This document shows positions 58,177 to 64,000 of a DNA stretch of 64,000 nt, one piece after another (position 1 is the first letter of the stretch; the number at the start of each line of letters is the position of its first letter). The position numbers were made by a program, and so were the translations under genes. Source of the DNA: Panax quinquefolius (lineage: Eukaryota > Streptophyta > Magnoliopsida > Apiales > Araliaceae); the NCBI GenBank assembly GCA_020205615.1, contig CM035151.1, forward strand, positions 17,958,322-18,022,321. The letters are read 5' to 3'. The notes beneath the pieces were generated by a model that saw only the letters and a program-made list of their open reading frames with translations, did not search any database and was not told where the DNA came from.

Positions 58177-61017
58177 TGTAAAACCCCAAATTATTAATAA
58201 ATGAAATTTATTTTCCTCTATTTATTATTTTGAAATAGTAAGGGTTGATTTGATTAATGTGGATAGTTATGGGTAAAATCATAAATATTTGAATAAGCAG
58301 TGGTTATAAAATATTCATTATTATTAGAATATTAGTTTGGTCGTGGAATATTAAATCTTTGTCGGGGAATATTAAATGCTGACGGCCTTGATCTTTTGTG
58401 GGCCCCCATGTGAAAGCGATTGGATGAAGAAAGCGACAAATATAAGTTGTTTATAAATAGCGGCGTAGTTATTCACAGATTATCTTGTTGGAATACCGGT
58501 GGCAAAACACACTTGTCTGGCGTTGTTGAGCGGTGCTTTGCGGTATTGCACCAATTATTGATTCTTACGTGAAGGCACTACTCGATAATTATTACGGTAA
58601 TTCTTATTCGATATTTTATTTTATTGATTCAATAATTGTTGCATTGATATTTTATATTCTTTGTTGTTTGATAAATTGTCATTACGGTATTTTTCATTAT
58701 CGAGACAATAATTCATATTATCGAATAATATTATTGGATAACATTATTGGCAATGTCTAGAAAGTTACATCTAAGGAGAGGTTTGGTCACTAATTGCGCC
58801 CGAGTAAGGAGAGATCCTTATTGGAAAGCCCTCTTTCACAGGAGCGGCACGGTTGCCCGATCTTGTGATTCTATAATATTATTTGTGAATAATTAATTAT
58901 TGATTTATATGATGAGGAAAATATTGATTTTATGTGGATATAGATGGAGAAAATTTTTAATGTGACAATTGTTGAAAATTAATATTTCATCTTTTTACGA
59001 TAAAATAATTTATTTAAATATATTATTTTAATAATATATTAACGGTGATATTTTACAATGAATGTGGGATATATGAGTATCTGAGGAGGAAGAGTATTTT
59101 TGTTGCAATAAATGTTTAAAACATGTTAAACATGTCGGTGGACCCCATTTATTGGTGAAATTTGATTATAGCTTTGTAAAATAAATAGTTTGTGGATTTG
59201 GTCAATTTACATTTGGAATTTGGAAAAACTTTCTTTTGCAAAGTTGTAGAGAATTGGATTTCCTATAAAAACTCATAAGATTCAAATTTTTACGATAAAA
59301 GAGCTATTTATTATGAATTATTGAAGTTAGAAGCTCAAAATAATTGATTTTTGGAAGTTTTAATTATTTATATCAACAAAAACGTTTTTATTGTTTTGGT
59401 TGGCCCCCACATGTTATAAACATCTTTGATTTCAGGAGTTTTGGTTGGCGTAGGAATATATATATAATATATTATTATTATATTAAATTTTCTAACTTTG
59501 GTGTTACAAGCGATTTTCTATAAATAGGGTCTTGGGTTAGAATTGAAAATCACACGTGGCTGAAGTTTTCTCTCTCTATATTATCGGCGTATTCTTGTGA
59601 GTATTTTGAGTATACTTTGAGTATTGCTATCTGGTCTGCAAGTTCAAGTCATAGCTTTATATTTGTGTTTGACCGAAATCTTGTTTTATTAGAAATCTTG
59701 ACTTTCGAGGTAAGGGATGTTATTTTCTTCTCAAATGATATTATTTCTTCAATATCATTATCTTTGAAATATTGGTTGAAACTTTTTATCAAATTTGGAA
59801 CTTTTCGTATGGGGAGTTACTATTAAGCGGGAGTTCTTATTTATGAGTTCTTATTCACGATTCTTATTTACGATTCTTATTCATGAGTTCTTATTCACGA
59901 GTTCTTATTCAAAGTACTATTCACGAAGCGTGAAGATGTTTTTTGTGAAATTTCTATCTTTTGGTGTGAGATTCTTATTCACGTATCACGGTCTTATTCA
60001 CGTATCGACATTATTCACGAATCGACCTTATTCATAGAAAAATGAAATTTCTTCTTTTCGTCAAAATATCTAATACGGATACTAGCTTTGATTGTATCCA
60101 TGTTTTGATCATTCTTGAATTTTACACCACTATGATTATTTTTGAGGTATTGTTGGACATGGATAAAGCAAAATACGAATCCTTAATCCTTAATTCTTGT
60201 CATTTTGTTTCCTTTGGATTCGTTTTTTTAAAAATATTTTTCATCATCCTCGGTCTTAAATGATGATATTCTTGAATATCTTTGGCTTTGTAGTGCAGAA
60301 GATGAATAATTTCTTGATGAATATCTTTGGCCGTAGTCAAAGATGAGCAGTGTTGAGATGAACATATTGGTGATTAATTATATCTTGGCCGTAGTGCAAA
60401 GATGAGCAGTGTTTAGATGAACATGACGGTGATGAATATCTTTGGCTTGTAGTGCAAAGATGAATATTTGATTCGAGATATATATATATATTGATTGATG
60501 TTACTGAGGATAAAATATCGACGATGAACTTTTAAATTCATATATAGAAGATAGTAGTTTGCATTCTCTACTTAACTTTTCTAATGAATTATTATTTCAT
60601 TGCGAATATTGATTTAAAATTTGTTGTCTATTGTATTCTATTAGATTTTTCCTGTTGAAGACTAACGATAATTTGTTGTATATTATCTTAGTCGTAATAT
60701 TCTTTTCTTGGGCTAGTTGAGCTCACCTTTTCCTTTTTGTTCCATTTTTTTCTTCTCGGGAGGCGAGAATATAAGCGAGTGCGAGTCGGAGTATGGAATG
60801 AAGGTTTTAGAGAGAGTTGTTTAGTAGTCCTCACCATTTTGTAAAATAATGTATCAATAAATGTGATGAGGATTTATTTGAGTATAGATATTATGCAGAA
60901 GATAATATTTGTATTCAAACTTACTGATTTCTTGTTGTAATAATAATGTTGTAGTTGTTTACATACCATGTATTGACAACTCGGAATGGGTGATGTATAC
61001 CTATTTTGGGGCGTCAC
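58177..61017 (+). repeat. A3 5' LTR
   Basis: About 2,841 bp, TGTAAAACCCC...GGGGCGTCAC, reverse complement of the A/D LTRs. It carries the 14-bp array (59,812-59,932) as TACTATTCAC-type units, many altered to TTCTTATTCAC. Confidence 0.9.
59518..59527 (+). promoter_or_regulatory. TATA box of A3 5' LTR
   Basis: CTATAAATAG on the plus strand at the conserved LTR position. Confidence 0.7.
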
Positions 61018-61188
61018 GGTTGGTATCGAGCTTAGGGATATGATCTCTAGCGAAGATCGGGGAATAGAACTAGGAGGAGAGGCAGAGTAAATCCTTTGCT
61101 AGTGTGTCTACTAAAGCTTATTTGTTAGTTAGTCGGTATATAGGGATATTATGTGATATATTGATTTCCTTAATTAACCCTTGTTTTT
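61018..61188 (+). other. A3 leader and primer binding site
   Basis: PBS TGGTATCGAGC at 61,021-61,031, with the same one-base loss as in A1, A2 and B1. The leader leads to the gag ATG at 61,189. Confidence 0.8.
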
Positions 61189-62290
61189 ATGGCGGTATTT
61201 GAGAATGTATTTGAGAATATTAACAATGGAAATGAGGCCAGTGGAGCCTTTGTACTCACCAGCGAGGAGAGCGATGTGGTGGCAATGTTCCTCTGTGAAC
61301 AACACCCTTTGGCGAGATGATGAGCGAGGGGATGTTTAGAAGCTTTTTTGCGTTCATGCAAAATCAGACGAGGAGACTCGTGTTCAAAATCTGAGGAGAA
61401 AATGATAGCAATTCACGGGTTGTCACAACCAAGCGATTCAAAGAGATGGGACCACGAGTGCAGGGAAAGCGGATCCGATTAAAGGCGGAGGCGTGGGTCA
61501 AACAAATTACCAAGATATTCGATGTCTTGGGATGCGGAGGAATAGAAAGTTCCATTCGCTACTTTTATGTTAAAGTGGCGAGGCGGATTCTTGGTGGGAA
61601 TCGTGAAGCGTACCCATCCATTTGCCTTTCGGCGATGTCGTGGGAGGCGTTTGAAGCAGTTCAATGACAAGTACTTCCCTAAAAGTATTCGTCGTATATG
61701 AAGGAAGTGGAGTTTATTATTTGGGCGAGAATAACATGGCGGTGTCGAAGACGATGCAAAGTTCGCGGAGTTATCGAGTTTGCACCTCATTTGGTGGAGA
61801 ATGAGAGCGATATGACGCGGTTGTTTACGAGAGGTTTGAAACCCGGCGTCGTCGATATCTCATTTCTCATAAATTTTCTCTCTATTCGGATGTTGTCAGC
61901 GAGGCTCGGTTGTTAGGCGAGATAACGAAATCACGTTTAATGAGGGACCATAACCGAGATCATACCAAAGATAGCGAGTCATCGAATAACGATAACCGGT
62001 GAAGAAAGAAGAATACGGACAAAGCGGTAACCACTACGGTGGTAATCGTGGCCATGAAAATAGAAAAGCGAGTCGGGGAGGAGATTTTAAAAGAGGAGAT
62101 TTAACAACGACCGTGTGAAGGCAGCGGTCTTGGCAAATGGCGGTTCTAAGGGAGGAGAAACGACCACCGGTTAAATATCTTATAAATCTTGGAAAAGAAG
62201 GACATATCGGTCAAAGCGCCCACAATAGTTTAAGGTATGCTATAATTGTGGAAAAGAAGGACATATCGCTCGAGATTATGCGATATCGAA
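61189..62290 (+). pseudogene. A3 gag with zinc knuckle, last Cys changed to Tyr
   Basis: ATG at 61,189 gives MAVFENVFENINNGNEASGA and runs 43 residues to a stop. Capsid homology resumes in other frames: EAWVKQITKIFDVLGC (61,490), LSAMSWEAFE (61,627), EFAPHLVENESDMTRLFTRG (61,782) and GLKPG. The RNA-binding tail has a second knuckle reading CYNCGKEGHIARDY (about 62,238-62,279), so the last Cys is Tyr, by mutation or miscall. The first knuckle lacks its Cys residues. Confidence 0.82.
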
Positions 62291-62930
62291 ACCGATCCGT
62301 GAGGAATGGTGACTCAAAAAGATGTCCCGGAAAAGTCGAAAGTCGGCGATTCATGGAAGGCGTTTGTCGTAATGGGGTCAAAATGCAAGAGAACGACGAA
62401 GTTAGCAGGTTAGTTAATTATAAATTCTTGCGAAGTTTATACCTTACTGAGATGGGTTCTACCCATTCTTTTATCTCTCTTGCTTGCGCTCAGCGTTTGA
62501 ACTTGACTACGGAGAAATTAGACTTTGACCTATTTATGGAGACTCAGTTAGGAGAAACTTTCATTACATCCGTTGTTTAGAAATCTTGTTTTATCAAGTT
62601 GGCACCATCACATTACTGTTGACCTTATTTATTTAAAGATATTTGCTTTTGATGTGATTTTAGGGATTGATTGGCTAACTACTCATCATGCCAAATTGAT
62701 TGCTTTTGTAAGGTTGTTAGTTTTCATATTCTAAGCAACTTTGTTATTGAATTCAACAATCATACCATGGTAATCAAACATTTTCATATCAAGCCATGAA
62801 GTCATTCGTTTATTACGGATGTCAAGTTTTCTTAGTCCATGTTATGGATTTGAATAAAGACACGTCGATTTGAATAATATTCTGTTGTTATTGATTTTTC
62901 TGGCGTATTTCTGAAGAATTTCTTGGCTTA
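62291..62930 (+). pseudogene. A3 aspartic protease region
   Basis: The frame through 62,440-62,580 reads THSFISLACAQRLNLTTEKL and GETFITSVV. In another frame, 62,645-62,735 gives FDVILGIDWLTTHHAKL. These are the body of the Ty3/gypsy protease. The DTGSTHSF-type active site reads EMGSTHSF here, so the catalytic Asp is not visible, either lost or shifted by an indel. Confidence 0.78.
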
Positions 62931-63430
62931 CTCCCAAAGGCGATATTAAATTTTGTATCGACTTTGAACGGTACAAAACTCATTTCTAAAATCTCATATC
63001 GAATGGCTCTATTGAACTTGAGGAGTTAAAAATTCAACTATAAATTTGGTACTGAGCCTTTATCTGGTGACTTCCTTTGTGGAATGCAAAGCGAGACTCT
63101 CGTAGGGGACACCATATTCGATGCGATAGTAAAGCGATAGGTGTCATTGTAACGTCTTATCAAGGTTGGGATATGAGTCGTAGTTGAGAACAACCTAAGT
63201 CGGTAATCGAAATCGTAGCTTTTTGAGGCTTAGTTGGTTATTATCGGAGATTCGTTGAAGGATATTCTCGAATCGCTATTCCATTAACGCTTGGTGACTC
63301 GTAGAGATACAAAATTCGAATGGAGAAAGGAATGTGGGAAGAGCTTGAAGAACTCGAGAGGAGACTCATTTAATTACGTATTACGACCATGCCATCCTGG
63401 AAAAGCGAGCGTGGTGGCGGCGTGTTGAGT
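62931..63430 (+). pseudogene. A3 RT and RNaseH shreds
   Basis: 62,940-63,045 is the RT entry segment (KLISKISYRMALL-like and IELEELKIQL). After a cassette insertion, 63,225-63,350 gives the RT thumb (LVGYYRRFVEGYSRIAIPLT). 63,375-63,450 gives the RNaseH end with a YDH...GKAS/VVADALSRRS-like trace. RT palm and most of RNaseH are deleted. Confidence 0.75.
63046..63190 (+). repeat. PBS-leader cassette, copy inside A3 RT
   Basis: GGTACTGAGCC (PBS-like), GGTGACTTCCT, GGAATGCAAAGCGAGACTCTC, GTAGGGGACACC, GATAGGTGTCATTGT and AAGGTTGGGATATGA occur in this order. This matches, in element sense, the cassette in H and B2. Confidence 0.72.
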
Positions 63431-64000
63431 AGAAGATCGTATCAAATCTGAGTACGATATTGTCAAAGACTCATTTCGTATAATTTACAAATAATAGAGA
63501 TGGAGATGAAAACTCTAGTTACCAGCGTGATGATATCTGAGTATAATCGACTTTAATCGATAAAGTTAAAATTTATTCAAGCTACACACGGGTGATGAAT
63601 TTGAAGAAGGAGGTGCGAAGAATTTGTTATTTCAAAAGCAAGAATCGGTGAGGTGAGAAAGCTCGAACCTTAGATTTATTAATCCATTTGAAATTCTCGA
63701 TCGAATAGGGCGTGGCCTATAGACTCGTTTTATCGCCAAGTATGATGGCGTGTTCATGCGTTTTTTCACGTATCGATGTTACGTAAATATGTGGACGACG
63801 AACCACGTCGTTGAGTTAGAAGCCGGACGAGATAGCCAGAAGACTTAACGTCGAGGAGGTACTATCAAGATCTTGGATAGGAAAAAGAACATGTCTATGT
63901 CTGGGGTTATACCACAAGTTAAGGTTTTGTGGAGAAACCATCTATTGAGGAAATGACACGGGAGTTGGAAGCGGAAATGAAAGCGAGGTATTCTCATCTT
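63431..64000 (+). pseudogene. A3 integrase C-terminus and chromodomain tail
   Basis: 63,590-63,780 corresponds to the GPF/Y side and the VFHVS.LRKYV-like stretch (GVAYRLVLSPSMMACSCVF). 63,790-64,000 is the chromodomain tail, with DEIARRLNVEEV and an end like ELEAEMKARY split across frames. The integrase core between RNaseH and this tail is absent. It is cut by the window end. Confidence 0.72.

Larger units (their letters stand above)
58177..64000 (+). mobile_element. Element A3: A-type element on plus strand, internally deleted, cut by window end
   Basis: 5' LTR (58,177-61,017), PBS, leader, gag, protease, then only shreds of RT and RNaseH, and finally a GPF/Y-like and chromodomain tail reaching the window edge. 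Integrase core and RT palm are missing. A cassette copy sits within the RT remnant. Left flank CTAGA; the 3' LTR is outside. Confidence 0.85.

Noticed and set aside
61446..61667. Independent small gene on the plus strand
   Set aside because: It is the capsid part of A3 gag, continuing in other frames on both sides.

Overview
The window looks like nuclear DNA of a flowering plant, from an AT-rich, heterochromatic, gene-poor region. I see no host protein-coding gene, tRNA gene or prokaryotic feature. Almost every base belongs to nested LTR retrotransposons, mostly Ty3/gypsy chromoviruses of the Tekay (Del) type. This rests on the domain order gag-CCHC-protease-RT-RNaseH-integrase-chromodomain, a tRNA-iMet-type primer binding site, a GAGGACGAAATTTC-like 3' internal end, and LTRs that begin TGTAAGACCCC and end in GGGGCGTCACA. 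The species cannot be named from the sequence.

Layout. 1-15,886: element B1 (minus strand, left LTR outside the window), with the complete element A1 (2,336-12,674, minus) inside it. 15,887-16,290: 3' end of a copia element. 16,291-18,407: unassigned intergenic DNA, then one arm of a dispersed inverted repeat. 18,408-43,319: element D, bounded by the target-site duplication AATAA. D contains the complete element A2 (21,331-31,710), and B2 (31,714-40,418, duplication CATAT) sits against the very end of A2. 43,320-43,700: the other repeat arm. 44,129-46,170: a decayed copia element with its gag split by a MITE. 46,171-48,408: fragments of another gypsy family, with a plastid 16S rRNA fragment among them. 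48,409-57,054: element B3, whose left LTR holds a solo LTR (F, duplication GAAGT). 57,055-58,176: a miniature element, H. 58,177-64,000: element A3 (plus strand), cut by the window end.

The elements fall into a relative time order. D entered an existing repeat, A2 entered D, and B2 entered the A2/D boundary. B3 preceded F and H, and H preceded A3. The B family (B1, B2) shares a chimeric interior: gag/protease remnants and the RT start are fused to about 2 kb of non-coding LTR-like DNA with a 58-bp tandem array. It resembles a non-autonomous family that would depend on a fuller relative. A roughly 150-bp cassette carrying a primer-binding-site sequence recurs in leaders, in the PR-RT linker, in RT and inside an LTR.

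All reading frames are broken by many small indels. Differences between paired, otherwise near-identical LTRs and between tandem-repeat units cluster at CTG/CAG and CG sites. This suggests that part of the apparent decay is systematic sequencing error at methylated cytosines, so gene integrity should not be judged from this assembly alone. Element boundaries come from TG...CA ends, neighbouring PBS/PPT and duplications; domain limits inside elements are approximate.
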